64,000 nucleotides of DNA from Betaproteobacteria bacterium UBA1934 (GCA_002337055.1 DDFG01000005.1:323037-387036); one strand, 5' to 3'. Positions 33,836 to 44,111 are shown, numbered from the stretch's first letter. Notes: generated by a model from the sequence alone, not told the origin. Numbers and translations: made by a program.

Positions 33836-35104
33836 CTAAGTTTCATGCAAGAAATAATCCGGCAACAATTGGCCCAATTTTTCAGCGAGTTCCGCTTCGG
33901 ATTTGGCACAAATTTCTGCGTGGATATCTGCAACGATTCGGGTGAATTGCCCTACTAGTGCAGGGTCGAAATGCTGTCCGGAGTGTTTTAGAAGAATTGA
34001 GACGGCGTCTTCGACTGGCATTGGCACCTTGTAGGGGCGGTGCGAGGTCAGCGCATCGAAGACGTCGACGATGGCGAAAATTCTTGCCGTAAGTGGAATT
34101 GCCTCGCCGCACAGCCCCAGAGGGTAGCCGCTGCCATCGTATTTCTCATGATGTTTTCCAATGATATCGCGAGCGATGAGCAGCCAGTGGGAAGGCGCCA
34201 CGATGTCTAATCCTAGTTCAACATGCTTCCGCATGGCTGCGAATTCAGTTTCGCTCAGGCGGCCTGGTTTGAGCAGAATGGCGTCCGGGATGCCAATTTT
34301 TCCGACATCGTGCAGAAAGGCGCCGAGAATTAGGCTACGCATCTCCGCCATCGGCAGGTTAACTGCTTCGGCCAGTCGGATGGCGTATAGGGTGACGCGA
34401 TAGTTGTGTTCACCGGTGTCCGAGTCACGTTTCGCAATGGCTGTTCCAAGAACAGAAGCAATTTCCAGGTTGCCGCGCAGAATATCCTTCGAAGCCTTGA
34501 GCAGGGAGCGGTAGAGCAGCAGAACGATGGGGTAGACGGCGATCACGGTAGCCAGGCTGGCAAACAGGATAAAAGCCAGCATGCGCCAGATTTTTTCTTG
34601 CTGTTGGTCTTGGGTTTGCTGATCAAGCAGGAATGCCCCCTCAAAATACAATGGGCTAGGCGACTCGGGCGTAGAGAGCGTAACGAGGATATGAATGACC
34701 TTCTGGCCGTTGATGTCCCGTGTCTCGAAATGCCGCCTGCCATCGTGTGGCATCGGCGACATTGTTGCTTTCAGTGCTTCGGTGAGATTCGTGTATTTTG
34801 GGTTGTACAGTTCCCTGACCAGTCTGCCGTGGTGGTTATAAACCCTGATCCACAGATAGTGCTTACGGATGAAATCCTTGGTTTCTTCTGCCAGCACTTG
34901 CTGCTCCTTATCCCCGTCCGGAGCCACCTTGGCTGACAGTGTGCGCATTTCCGACGCGGCAATCGCCGCCAGGCCTTCTTCAAATTTATTAACCTCGATG
35001 TAGTAGCCGATGCCGGTTACCGCCAGCGCGACCAGCAGCCAGACTGCCAGCAAGCGGCGCAGCAGCATCCAGTGAATCGAATTGATCGTGTGGATGGCAG
35101 GCAT
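33836..35104 (-). CDS. Membrane HD-GYP phosphodiesterase
   Basis: A 422-residue protein. Two membrane segments (WLLVALAVTGIGYY near residue 20 and MLAFILFASLATVIAVYPIVLLLY near 180) flank a periplasmic sensor region. The HD-GYP domain has SDTGEHNYRV, LGAFLHDVGKIGIPDAIL, HHEKYDGSGYPLGL and FDALTSHRPYK, all intact, so c-di-GMP hydrolysis is expected. The start lies two bases after the stop of the outer-membrane efflux gene, so it is probably the last gene of the efflux operon. Confidence 0.9.
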   Translation of the reverse strand: MPAIHTINSIHWMLLRRLLAVWLLVALAVTGIGYYIEVNKFEEGLAAIAASEMRTLSAKVAPDGDKEQQVLAEETKDFIRKHYLWIRVYNHHGRLVRELYNPKYTNLTEALKATMSPMPHDGRRHFETRDINGQKVIHILVTLSTPESPSPLYFEGAFLLDQQTQDQQQEKIWRMLAFILFASLATVIAVYPIVLLLYRSLLKASKDILRGNLEIASVLGTAIAKRDSDTGEHNYRVTLYAIRLAEAVNLPMAEMRSLILGAFLHDVGKIGIPDAILLKPGRLSETEFAAMRKHVELGLDIVAPSHWLLIARDIIGKHHEKYDGSGYPLGLCGEAIPLTARIFAIVDVFDALTSHRPYKVPMPVEDAVSILLKHSGQHFDPALVGQFTRIVADIHAEICAKSEAELAEKLGQLLPDYFLHET

Positions 35105-35106
35105 GG

Positions 35107-36495
35107 CTATCTACCGGTCGCCTGCCAGCCTCCCCCCAAGGCGAGATAGATCCTGATCAAGGCTTGGCGTCGCTCCAGCAAGGCCTGCGCCTCCTGCGTT
35201 TCGGCCGCCAATAACTGGCGCTGGGTATCGAGCACTTCGAGGAAATTCGTCGTGCCGGCCCGGAAGCGCAAATCGGCGAGGCGCATCGCTTCTCGGGAAG
35301 CAGCAACGCGGCGAGCCTGGGTTTCCATCAGCGCATCGCTGGTTTCATAGGCAACCAGGCCATTGGCAACTTCGCCCAAGGCATTGAGAATGGTTTTCCG
35401 ATAGTTGATGACTGCCTGATCAAGCCGGGCTTGTGCTGCTTCGCGGTTGAAGTAGATCTGACCGCCGGCAAACAGTGGTTGCAGCAGGTTCGGGCCGATA
35501 CTGGCAACGGCTGGCGCTCGCCCGTGCACGACATCGGCCAGGCTGGTACTCACGCCACCGAAGATCGCGGTGAGCGAAAGGCTGGGGAAAAACATTGCCT
35601 TGGCTTCGCCGACACGAGCATTCGCAGCCATCAGGCGAGCTTCGGCCTGACGAATATCCGGCCGCTGTTCAAGCAGCCTGGATGGCAATCCCGGTGGAAT
35701 CAATCCGGGCAGCGCCAGTTTGGGTGGCACATCCAGACGGAAGGCTCCCGGATTGCGACCGAGCAACAAGGATAAGGCGTTTTCCGTTTCGGCAATCTGG
35801 CGGCGCAACGTCGGCAGGCTGGCTTCGGTCGCCGCCAGCGCACTTTCCTGCTGACGCTCCTCGGCCGCGGAAGAAATGCCGGCCGCCGAGAGGCGCTTGA
35901 TCAGGCGTAGCACTTCAGCCTGGTTGCGCGCACTGCGCTCGGTAATGGCCAGGGTGTCATGCAGCGTGGACAACTGAAAATAGTAGCGTGCGACGGTGGC
36001 AACCAGCGAAGCCTGCATGCCGTGCAGGGCTTCCTCGCTGGCCAGCAGTTCAGCCTGGGCGGCTTCGCTGGCGCGGCGGTAGCGTCCCCAGAGGTCGATT
36101 TCCCATGAGATGCCGGCGCCACCGAGGTAGCTGGCCGTGAAGCGTTCGCCGGGTTGGCGGATGGTGGGCGAAGTATTGAGCGATATAGAAGCCTGCGGCC
36201 AGAGCGGTGCTCGACTGACACCGGCCAGCGCTTCGGCTTCGCGCAGGCGAGCCGCAGCGAGCAAGGCATCCGGGCCGGCACTCAAAGCTTCTTCGATCAG
36301 GCTTTGCAGGGGAGGATCGGTAAATACCTCGCGCCAGTTGCTGTCAGCCAGCGAAGGGGCCTTGGTGTTTTCCGGGCTGGCACCGCGATGGCTTTCCGGC
36401 AGATTGATTTCCGGACGCTGGTAATCCGGGCCAACGGCGCAACCGGCAACGAATAGGCTGGCGATCATCACTGTGGGGGGAAGACGGCGGATCAT
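35107..36495 (-). CDS. RND efflux outer-membrane lipoprotein (NodT/OprM type)
   Basis: A 462-residue TolC-like channel. MIRRLPPTVMIASLFVAGCAVGPDYQRP is a lipoprotein signal with the lipobox cysteine at residue 19 and the family's CxVGPDYxRP start. Two repeated outer-membrane efflux domains follow (for example ISWEIDLWGRYRRASEAAQAEL near 125). The ATG at 36495 overlaps the permease stop; a longer frame starting further upstream runs inside the permease gene and is rejected. Third gene of the pump operon. Confidence 0.93.
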   Translation of the reverse strand: MIRRLPPTVMIASLFVAGCAVGPDYQRPEINLPESHRGASPENTKAPSLADSNWREVFTDPPLQSLIEEALSAGPDALLAAARLREAEALAGVSRAPLWPQASISLNTSPTIRQPGERFTASYLGGAGISWEIDLWGRYRRASEAAQAELLASEEALHGMQASLVATVARYYFQLSTLHDTLAITERSARNQAEVLRLIKRLSAAGISSAAEERQQESALAATEASLPTLRRQIAETENALSLLLGRNPGAFRLDVPPKLALPGLIPPGLPSRLLEQRPDIRQAEARLMAANARVGEAKAMFFPSLSLTAIFGGVSTSLADVVHGRAPAVASIGPNLLQPLFAGGQIYFNREAAQARLDQAVINYRKTILNALGEVANGLVAYETSDALMETQARRVAASREAMRLADLRFRAGTTNFLEVLDTQRQLLAAETQEAQALLERRQALIRIYLALGGGWQATGR

Positions 36496-39400
36496 GCCTG
36501 GACCTCCGGCTGGTCGGCTGTTTTTTTGGAAAAACGGGCGACGACGCGGTCGACCGCAACGAACAGGACCGGCACCATGAAAATGGCGAGTAGCGTTGCT
36601 GCCAGCATGCCGGCAAAAACGGTAATGCCCATCGACACCCGCGCTGCCGCACCGGCCCCGGAAGCGATGATCAGCGGCACGACACCGAGGATGAAAGCGA
36701 AGGAGGTCATGATGATCGGGCGCAGGCGCAGCTTGGCAGCACCGATGGCTGCGCTCACGGCATCCTCGCCTTCTTCCCGCTTCATCTTGGCGAATTCGAC
36801 AATCAGGATGGCATTCTTGGCAGCCAGGCCGATCAGCAGGATCAGGCCGATTTGCGCGTAGATATTGTTGGTCAGGCCCGTCAGCCACAGGCCGAGCATG
36901 GCGCCGAACACCCCGAGCGGTACGGCGAACAGCACCGCGAAAGGCACTGCCCAGCTTTCGTACAAGGCGGCAAGGAAGAGGAAGACAAAGACGATGGCGA
37001 GCCCGAAAACGATGGGTGCCTTGCCGGCCGATTCTTTCTCTTGACGGCTGATCCCCGACCATTCGAAGCCGTAGCCGGCTGGCAAGGTCGTAGCCGCAAC
37101 ATCTTCCATGGCGGCAATGGCATCGCCCGAGCTGTAGCCAGCGCCGGGGTTGCCGCCCAATTCTGCAGTACGGTAGAGGTTGTAGCGTTCCAGAACCGTC
37201 GGTGCGCTGGTCGGCATGGGTGTAACCAGCGTCGACAGCGGAATCATCTGGTTGTCGCCGTTGCGGACGTGGAACAGCCCAATACCCTGAATGTCGCTGC
37301 GATATTCGGGTTCAGCCTGCATAGTGACCTTGTAGGTACGCCCGAAGCGGCTGAAGTCATTGACGTTCAGGCCGCCCAGGAAGGTTTGCAGGGCATTGGT
37401 CACATCGGAAATCGGCACACCCAGTTTCTTGGCTTTTTCCCGGTCGACCGCAAGACGATAAGCCGGCGTGCGCGGATTGAACTTGGAATAGATGCTGCCG
37501 ATTTCCGGGCGCTGGCGGGCAGCAGCCATGAAATCGTCGGCCACCTTGGCGAGTTCCTGTGGTGTGCCGCCGGAGCGGTCCTGCAGCTTGAACGAGAAGC
37601 CACCGGTAGAACCCAGGCCGGGAATGGGTGGCGGGTTGAAGGCAAGGATGATGGCCTCCGGTAATTTGGCTGCCTGCAGGTAGGTGCCCATGATCACCGT
37701 CTTCAGCGAATCGGTGCTGCGCTCCGCCCAAGGTTTCAGGGTCGCAACGAACAGCGCACTATCGGATTGCGGTGCCCCGTTAAGGATGTTGTAGCCATTG
37801 ATGATCAGGCGCTTATCGACTGCTTCATGGCTCTTCAGGATGGCGTCCACCTTGGTGGTGACGATTTCCGTCCGGTTCAGCGAAGCGGCTGCAGGCAACT
37901 GAACGCTGCCCAGAAAATAACCTTGGTCTTCGGACGGGACGAAGCCGCCCGGTACTTTATTCATCAAGCCGAATGCCGCGAAGATCAGAATGCCGAGCAT
38001 TAGCAGCGATAGCAGGCTGCGACGGATCAGGGTCTGTACCTTGCGGCCATAGCTGTCGGTCAGGCGTTCGAAAACCCGGTTGAAGCCGCCAAAGAAGCGC
38101 CCGGCAAGGCCTGGCCGTTGGTTTTTGTCCTTTGGTTTGAGCATCAAGGCACAGAGCGCCGGGGTCAGCGTCAGGGCGACGAAAGCCGACAAGACAGTCG
38201 AGACGGCGACGGTGATGGCGAACTGCTTGTACATGACCCCCGAAATCCCGCCCAGGAAAGCCACGGGTACGAAGACGGCGGCCAGAATCAGGGCAATGGC
38301 GACTACCGGCCCAGAGACTTCTTCCATGGCGCGCAGGGTTGCATCCCGGGCATTCAGGCCGCTGTGCTCCATGTGGTGTTCAACCGCTTCGACGACAACG
38401 ATTGCGTCATCGACCACGATGCCGATGGCCAGCACCATGCCGAACAGGGTCAAGGTGTTGATCGTGAAGCCGAGCAGCGTGAAGGCGGCAAAGGTGCCGA
38501 CCAGCGAGACTGGCACGGCGAGCATGGGAATGACGGTCGCCCGCCAGTTCTGCAGGAAGAGGAAAACAACCACGAGTACGAGCAGCAGCGCCTCGAAGAA
38601 GGTATGCACCACCTCGTTCAGCGAGGCCTTGACGAATACGGTGTTGTCGAGCACCACGTCGTAGCTCAGGTCAGCCGGGAAGGAGGTGGCTAGCGACTTC
38701 AGTTCGGCATTGATCAGCCCGGCAGTTTCCAGCGCACTGGCGTCGGGCGTCAGGTTGATGGAAAAGGCGGCGGCCGGTTGGCCATTCAGACGCGACTGAA
38801 AAACGTAATCCTTGGCGCCCAGTTCGACGCGTGCCACGTCTCGGACGCGGACGAAGGAACCATCAGGCTTCGCGCGAACGATGATTTCCTCGAATTCACT
38901 GACTTCCGACAGGCGGCCGCGTACTTCGACCCCGTACTGGAATTGTTGCGTTTTCGGGGCCGGCATCTGGCCGACCTGCCCAGCCGGAGCCTGTGCATTC
39001 TGTTCCTGAATGGCACGATAGATATCGGATGGCGTCACGCCCAGGCTGGCCATACGATCCGGCCTCAGCCACAGACGCATGCCGAATTCGGCACCGAACA
39101 GGCTGACGTTGCCGACGCCCTTGATCCGCTTGATGGCCTCGACGACATTGATCGTTGCGTAATTGGCCAGGAACAGTTCGTCGTAGGTACCGTTCGGCGA
39201 CACCAGCGCCAGGTACATCAGCACGTCAGGTGTCTGCTTCTTGGTGGTGATGCCGGCGCTAATCGCCTCCGAAGGCAGGCGGGCGTTGGCCTGGGATGAG
39301 CGGTTCTGGACTTGTACTGCGGCGATGTCGGCGTTGTTTTCCAGACCGAAGGTGATGTCGAGGTTGTAGCCACCGTTGCCGGAGGAACTCGAACTCATGT

Positions 39401-39629
39401 AAAGCATGCCTTCGACGCCGTTCACCTGCTCCTCGATGGGCTGGGCGATGGCCTGTTCGACCACCTCGGCACTGGCACCAGGGTAGACGGCGCTGACCCG
39501 GATGGTTGGCAGCGTGATCTGCGGGTACTGGGCAATTGGCAGACTGATGCCGGCGATGATGCCGCACAGCGTCAGGACGATGGCGGTGACGATGGCGAAC
39601 ACCGGCCGGTAGATGAAAAACTTGGCCAT
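36492..39629 (-). CDS. RND multidrug efflux permease (AcrB/MexB, HAE1 type)
   Basis: A 1045-residue inner-membrane proton/drug antiporter. MAKFFIYRPVFAIVTAIVLTLCGIIAG is the first membrane helix; GIVVDDAIVVVEAVEHHM near residue 400 carries the paired Asp residues of the proton relay, and GLAAKNAILIVEFAKMKREEGEDAVSAAI near 940 is the second half signature. Length and internal duplication are typical. It works with the adaptor and channel on either side; substrates are not evident. Confidence 0.95.
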   Translation of the reverse strand: MAKFFIYRPVFAIVTAIVLTLCGIIAGISLPIAQYPQITLPTIRVSAVYPGASAEVVEQAIAQPIEEQVNGVEGMLYMSSSSSGNGGYNLDITFGLENNADIAAVQVQNRSSQANARLPSEAISAGITTKKQTPDVLMYLALVSPNGTYDELFLANYATINVVEAIKRIKGVGNVSLFGAEFGMRLWLRPDRMASLGVTPSDIYRAIQEQNAQAPAGQVGQMPAPKTQQFQYGVEVRGRLSEVSEFEEIIVRAKPDGSFVRVRDVARVELGAKDYVFQSRLNGQPAAAFSINLTPDASALETAGLINAELKSLATSFPADLSYDVVLDNTVFVKASLNEVVHTFFEALLLVLVVVFLFLQNWRATVIPMLAVPVSLVGTFAAFTLLGFTINTLTLFGMVLAIGIVVDDAIVVVEAVEHHMEHSGLNARDATLRAMEEVSGPVVAIALILAAVFVPVAFLGGISGVMYKQFAITVAVSTVLSAFVALTLTPALCALMLKPKDKNQRPGLAGRFFGGFNRVFERLTDSYGRKVQTLIRRSLLSLLMLGILIFAAFGLMNKVPGGFVPSEDQGYFLGSVQLPAAASLNRTEIVTTKVDAILKSHEAVDKRLIINGYNILNGAPQSDSALFVATLKPWAERSTDSLKTVIMGTYLQAAKLPEAIILAFNPPPIPGLGSTGGFSFKLQDRSGGTPQELAKVADDFMAAARQRPEIGSIYSKFNPRTPAYRLAVDREKAKKLGVPISDVTNALQTFLGGLNVNDFSRFGRTYKVTMQAEPEYRSDIQGIGLFHVRNGDNQMIPLSTLVTPMPTSAPTVLERYNLYRTAELGGNPGAGYSSGDAIAAMEDVAATTLPAGYGFEWSGISRQEKESAGKAPIVFGLAIVFVFLFLAALYESWAVPFAVLFAVPLGVFGAMLGLWLTGLTNNIYAQIGLILLIGLAAKNAILIVEFAKMKREEGEDAVSAAIGAAKLRLRPIIMTSFAFILGVVPLIIASGAGAAARVSMGITVFAGMLAATLLAIFMVPVLFVAVDRVVARFSKKTADQPEVQA

Positions 39630-39638
39630 GTCCGCTCC

Positions 39639-40775
39639 TTAAGGCTTGCCGGCCGTCGCCGCATCGAGCGGCTTGACGACGGTGCCGGGGCGCGCTTTCT
39701 GCAAACCTTCGACGACAATGCGCTCGCCAGCCTTGAGGCCCTCTTCGACCAGCCATAGCTCACCAATACGGGCACCGGTGCGAATCGGGCGCTGTTCGAT
39801 CTTGTCGCCGGCCAGCACGACGCTGGCGAACTGCTTGCCAAGTAGTTCGGTGACCGCCTTTTGAGGAACCAACAAGGCGTTCTGCGCGACCTCGTGAACG
39901 ATGCGAACACGGGTGTTCATGCCCGGCCGGAGCAGACCATCCGGGTTCGGGAAGACCGCCCGCAAGGTCAGCGTACCGGTCGCCGGGTTCAAGGCGCGAT
40001 CGGTAAAGTCAAGTTGGCCCGACTGGGCATAGGTGCTGCCGTCAGCCAGGACCAGATCGATCGGCGCCTTGCTTTCGCGTTTCTGGGCCTGGAATCGCTT
40101 GGCGAAATTGATGTAGTCGACTTCGGGAATGCTGAAATAGGCAACGACGGGGTCCAGTGTCGACACCGTGGCGAGCACCGTCTGGCCGGCGGTGGCCAAG
40201 GCACCGACTTCAATTTTCTGTAATCCGATCTGGCCGGAAATCGGTGAGCGGACATCGGCATACGAGCGATCCAGTCTGGCCTTCTCCAAACCGGCGCGGC
40301 GCGCCTGGGCAACTGCTGTGTTCTGCTGTTCGTAAGCGACTGCCTGATCGTAGGTCTGGCGTGGAATGGCGTTGTCGGGCAGAAGTGGCTTGTAGCGAGC
40401 GACGTCCTGGCGGGCCCGGGCAAGTACCGACTCGGCCTCGGCCAGCTTGGCCTGGGCATCGATGATCGCTTCGTCGTAAGCGCGCGGGTCGATGCTAAAC
40501 AGCAACTCGCCTTCTTTGACCTTCTGTCCCGGCTTGAAGCTTTGCCTGATCAACTGGCCGGAGATACGTGGATAGATGTCGACCTCGCGATAGGCTTTGA
40601 CCTCAGCCACCAGATCAACCATCAGCGGGGTGGTCTGGCCAGCGAGCGTTTGAACGATCACCTCGGGTGGTGGCGGAGGGGCGGGCTTTGATGTTTCCTT
40701 GCAGCCGCCGGTTGCCAAAAGAGCCCCGAGCAGCAGCGGACAGGTAAGGGAGGAAAACTTTGACTGACCTGACAT
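39639..40775 (-). CDS. RND efflux periplasmic adaptor (AcrA/MexA type)
   Basis: A 378-residue membrane-fusion lipoprotein. Signal MSGQSKFSSLTCPLLLGALLATGGC with lipobox cysteine near residue 25, then a proline-rich linker. EVDIYPRISGQLIRQSFKPGQKVKEGELLF is the first biotinyl-lipoyl half and SPISGQIGLQKIEVGA the second, separated by a coiled-coil hairpin. First gene of the adaptor-permease-channel-HD-GYP operon. No local regulator gene accompanies it; 174 bases separate it from the divergent RRM-like gene. Confidence 0.93.
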   Translation of the reverse strand: MSGQSKFSSLTCPLLLGALLATGGCKETSKPAPPPPPEVIVQTLAGQTTPLMVDLVAEVKAYREVDIYPRISGQLIRQSFKPGQKVKEGELLFSIDPRAYDEAIIDAQAKLAEAESVLARARQDVARYKPLLPDNAIPRQTYDQAVAYEQQNTAVAQARRAGLEKARLDRSYADVRSPISGQIGLQKIEVGALATAGQTVLATVSTLDPVVAYFSIPEVDYINFAKRFQAQKRESKAPIDLVLADGSTYAQSGQLDFTDRALNPATGTLTLRAVFPNPDGLLRPGMNTRVRIVHEVAQNALLVPQKAVTELLGKQFASVVLAGDKIEQRPIRTGARIGELWLVEEGLKAGERIVVEGLQKARPGTVVKPLDAATAGKP

Positions 40776-40949
40776 GGGCTCCGGCTCCTGGTGTTAATAT
40801 GCGGTTGGCAATCGATGAATCTTACATCGTAATCATCTTTGGTGTCACCTTCCGAGCGAGGCCGCCCATTTTGGGCGGAGTGAAATTTCCCTGTATTTCC
40901 CAGCCGGTAATATTGGGGGCTTACATTCCTTCTACATAAGGATACGGCA

Positions 40950-41189
40950 ATGAAGAAGATCATGTTTTCCGGCCTTTTACCCGACGTGACTGAAGAAGCA
41001 GTCAGGAAATCACTGGAAAAAGTCGGGCCGGTGCATACGGTTTCCATCATCAAGGATGGCGATGCCAGCGCACCGCTCGTCATTGTCGAGATGGACATCA
41101 GTGACGTGCAGGCATTCCAGCTCACTTCACGCGTCACCGACTACTGGCACGACGGGCACATGATCAATGCCCGCTTGCTGTTGCACTGA
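40950..41189 (+). CDS. Small RRM-like protein
   Basis: A 79-residue protein, MKKIMFSGLLPDVTEEAVRKSL then VSIIKDGDASAPLVIVEMDIS and a final helix-strand. The order beta-alpha-beta-beta-alpha-beta and the spacing resemble an RNA recognition motif, but the usual RNP1 aromatic residues are missing (VIVEM in place of a GFAFV-like strand). RNA binding is therefore uncertain; a protein-binding or ferredoxin-like role is possible. AAGGA precedes the ATG. It leads the channel/Pqi operon, 37 bases before the channel start. Confidence 0.6.
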   Translation: MKKIMFSGLLPDVTEEAVRKSLEKVGPVHTVSIIKDGDASAPLVIVEMDISDVQAFQLTSRVTDYWHDGHMINARLLLH

Positions 41190-41226
41190 GTGTGCCGAAA
41201 GCATTGCAGACAGCCCTGAGATAAGC

Positions 41227-43497
41227 ATGCGGATTGCGATTACCCTGCTGTTGATTGTGCTCATGGGGACCTCCCATGCGCAACAGCCAGCTTTGCGCAG
41301 CGCTTTGGGGGGCAAGCCGGCAGTAGCGGCGACCGTTGATGTTGCTGAAGAGCGCGCCAAGCTGGAGACCCAGCTTGGCGAGACCTTGCGCCAGCGCGAA
41401 GCGGAACTGCCCGGTGCCAGGGAGACAGCCAGTGCCGACTCGGTGCGTGCCGCCGACAGACAGCGACTGCTGGACCGTCTGGCTTTTCTGCAAGGTGAGC
41501 GAATCAAGCGCCTGGACGAACTGGGTGCATTGCAGAAGGCTCCTCCATTTACATTGGCCAGCCTGCCGGTGGTGCACGCGATAGGGGCGACGCCACCTTA
41601 TTCGGCGCTCGCCGTCGACGCCCTGCGCGATGAACTGGCCGGCGTGCAGGACAAGGTTCAGGCACTGGATTCCGGGCTCTCGGCTCGCGAATCGGAAAAG
41701 CAGATCTTGGTCGAACAATTGCGGCGGGCCGATGAGGCACTTCGCCTGGCAGCTGATCGACTAGCGCTGACCGGCAACGACGGCAATGGGCTTGTCGCAC
41801 GCTGGGAGCATGAGCAGGTTGAATTGCGGCGACGGACGGCCGAGGCGGAACTGGCGCTGCTGGCCATCGATATCGATAAACTCAAGCTGCAAAAAAGTGC
41901 CTTCGTCGTCCAGGCTCAGGAAATGCAGGCACTGGTGGCCAAGGTCTTGCCGGCACAACGGATTTCCGAACAGGACCTGAAGACGCTGAAGGAGCGCACT
42001 ACTGCCGCAGAGGAAAAGCTGCGCGAGGAAACCGATAAGGTCCGCCGGCGCCAGTCTGCCCATGAAAAAGAGCAAAAAGAACTGTCGGCAAGCGGGCCAC
42101 CAACCGACGGCGAGCGCCTGCAACGCGTGAATTTCCTCAAGCAGGCACTGATCATCGAAGGCAACATCCTTGAGGGCTTGAACGGCCTGCAGTTGCTGGC
42201 CCAATTAAGGACCGACATATGGGAAAAGCGTTACCTCGGGCAGGCATCCAACGATATGCTGCAACAGCGCCAGATGTTGCTCTCGTTCAACAAAATCCAT
42301 CAAGGCCTGGTCAGCCGCAAGCGCCTCTCACTTGAACAGCGTGAGGCATCGGCGGTTGCTATCCGGGATCTGGAAACCAAGGTGGCCAATTTACCCCCGG
42401 GCAGTACCGAGCAACAGCTGGCCCGCGAAGAGTGGGCCCTACTCCAGGAACAGATTAGCGTTCATGAACGCCTGGAATCGGCGGCCAGCCGCCTGGAACG
42501 CCAGTTATCCCGCTGGCTGGCTGATTTCAATCAGAACGCCGATGGCAGCCTGACTGGCAGGGCCGGGGCATTGGGCGACCAACTCCACGAAACCTGGCGC
42601 GCTTTCTGGCAATACGAACTGTTTGCCGTTGAGGACGTGTCCGATGTCGATGGACGGAAAGTCAGCGTGTTTTACGGCATCACCGTCGGTAAAAGCGTCG
42701 GCGCGCTACTGCTGTTCGTTGTCGGCTACTGGCTGTTTTCGCGCCTGTCCCATCTGCTGTCGAAGATTCTGGTCAGCCGTTTCGGGATCAGCAACCAGCT
42801 GGCTTCGGTGATACGCCGCTGGATGATGATTCTTCTCGCGCTGGGGCTGATCGTTTTCATTCTCAATCTGGCACGCATTCCACTGACCGTTTTTGCCTTC
42901 ATGGGTGGTGCGCTGGCCATTGGCGTCGGCTTTGGCACGCAGACGATCATCAAGAACTTCATCAGCGGCATCATCATCCTGTTCGAGCGCAAGATTCGGG
43001 TCGGCGACATCATCGAGCTCGGCGGCATGACCGGGCATGTCACTGCGGTGGATTTGCGGGCGACCACTGTCCGGGGCTTCAACGGCGTGGAAGCACTGGT
43101 GCCCAATTCCAGCTTTCTCGAAAACCAGGTCGTCAACTGGACCTATTCAAATCAACAGTTACGGCGTGAATTAAAGGTCGGGGTGGCCTACGGCTCCGAT
43201 TCCGAGGCAACCACCCAATTGCTGATCAAGGCAGCCTGCGATCATCAAAAGGTGCTGAAGACGCCGGCCCCGGAAGTGTATTTCGAGGATTTCGCCGACA
43301 GCGCCTTGTTAATGGTGCTGATTTACTGGGTCGAACTGGGCCCGGGCACGGTGGCCCGCCGCGTCGATAGCGATTTGCGCCATACGATCTATCGACGTCT
43401 CACCGAGGCTGGAATCGCCATCCCGTTCCCGCAGCGCGACGTGCATCTCGATTGGGCGCGTCCGGTTCCTGTCATCATGATGGATGGTGCGTCGTGA
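41227..43497 (+). CDS. MscK/MscS-family mechanosensitive channel
   Basis: A 756-residue protein. The signal peptide MRIAITLLLIVLMGTSHA is followed by a long periplasmic region rich in heptads (for example ERTTAAEEKLREETDKVRRR near residue 260). From about residue 500 come membrane helices and the MscS core: AFMGGALAIGVGFGTQTIIKNFISGIIILFERKIRVGD holds the pore helix and the beta domain start. It opens under membrane tension. The start at 41227 is the first with a signal peptide; the longer reading overlaps the previous gene. Confidence 0.9.
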   Translation: MRIAITLLLIVLMGTSHAQQPALRSALGGKPAVAATVDVAEERAKLETQLGETLRQREAELPGARETASADSVRAADRQRLLDRLAFLQGERIKRLDELGALQKAPPFTLASLPVVHAIGATPPYSALAVDALRDELAGVQDKVQALDSGLSARESEKQILVEQLRRADEALRLAADRLALTGNDGNGLVARWEHEQVELRRRTAEAELALLAIDIDKLKLQKSAFVVQAQEMQALVAKVLPAQRISEQDLKTLKERTTAAEEKLREETDKVRRRQSAHEKEQKELSASGPPTDGERLQRVNFLKQALIIEGNILEGLNGLQLLAQLRTDIWEKRYLGQASNDMLQQRQMLLSFNKIHQGLVSRKRLSLEQREASAVAIRDLETKVANLPPGSTEQQLAREEWALLQEQISVHERLESAASRLERQLSRWLADFNQNADGSLTGRAGALGDQLHETWRAFWQYELFAVEDVSDVDGRKVSVFYGITVGKSVGALLLFVVGYWLFSRLSHLLSKILVSRFGISNQLASVIRRWMMILLALGLIVFILNLARIPLTVFAFMGGALAIGVGFGTQTIIKNFISGIIILFERKIRVGDIIELGGMTGHVTAVDLRATTVRGFNGVEALVPNSSFLENQVVNWTYSNQQLRRELKVGVAYGSDSEATTQLLIKAACDHQKVLKTPAPEVYFEDFADSALLMVLIYWVELGPGTVARRVDSDLRHTIYRRLTEAGIAIPFPQRDVHLDWARPVPVIMMDGAS

Positions 43498-44111
43498 CTC
43501 GGCCCCCTCATCTGACGGCTTGCCACGAGTGCGATCTGCTGCTCCGCGAGATCGACCTGTCAGCTGAAAAGGGGACCGTTGCCTGCCCGCGCTGCGATGC
43601 CGAGTTGTACCGTGTGGGCCGCAACAGCCTGGAGCGCTCGCTGGCCCTGACTTGTGCGGCCCTGGTCTTGCTCGTGATTGCCACCACCTTTCCCATCGTT
43701 GGCCTGAATATCCAGGGGCATGAGATTGAAACGACCGTCTTTGGCGCCGCACGCCAACTGTGGCGCGACGATATGCCGGGCGTGGCCGTCCTGCTGCTGG
43801 CGACGACGGTTCTAATCCCCCTGATCGAACTGTGCGCCCTCGGCTGGCTGCTGCTACCGCTGCATCTGGGGTATCGCCCGGCCGGCTTCTCCCGCGTCTT
43901 CCGTGCGCTTCAACTGGCGCACCCATGGGCGATGGTCGAGGTTTTCATCCTTGGTGTCCTGGTCTCTCTGGTCAAGCTGTCGCATTTGGCCGATGTCCTG
44001 CCGGGGCCAGCGATCTGGTGTTTCGGCGCGCTGATGCTGGTCTTGTCGGTATTGAGTTCCATCGTCGATTACCGCGAACTGTGGCAAACCTGGGAGGCAA
44101 CCGAAGCATGA
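43494..44111 (+). CDS. pqiA: PqiA-type membrane protein, first
   Basis: A 205-residue inner-membrane protein equal to the N-terminal half of E. coli PqiA. A zinc-ribbon-like CxxC...CxxC pair (CHECD and CPRCD) precedes four membrane segments beginning ERSLALTCAALVLLVIATTFPIVGL. The GTG start overlaps the channel stop (GTGA). PqiA with PqiB and PqiC forms an envelope-spanning lipid transport system. Here PqiA is split into two genes that follow each other. Confidence 0.9.
   Translation: MTRPPHLTACHECDLLLREIDLSAEKGTVACPRCDAELYRVGRNSLERSLALTCAALVLLVIATTFPIVGLNIQGHEIETTVFGAARQLWRDDMPGVAVLLLATTVLIPLIELCALGWLLLPLHLGYRPAGFSRVFRALQLAHPWAMVEVFILGVLVSLVKLSHLADVLPGPAIWCFGALMLVLSVLSSIVDYRELWQTWEATEA

Noticed and set aside
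36496..37062. N-terminal extension of the outer-membrane efflux protein
   Set aside because: It reads through the permease gene in another frame; the lipoprotein signal at 36495 marks the real start.
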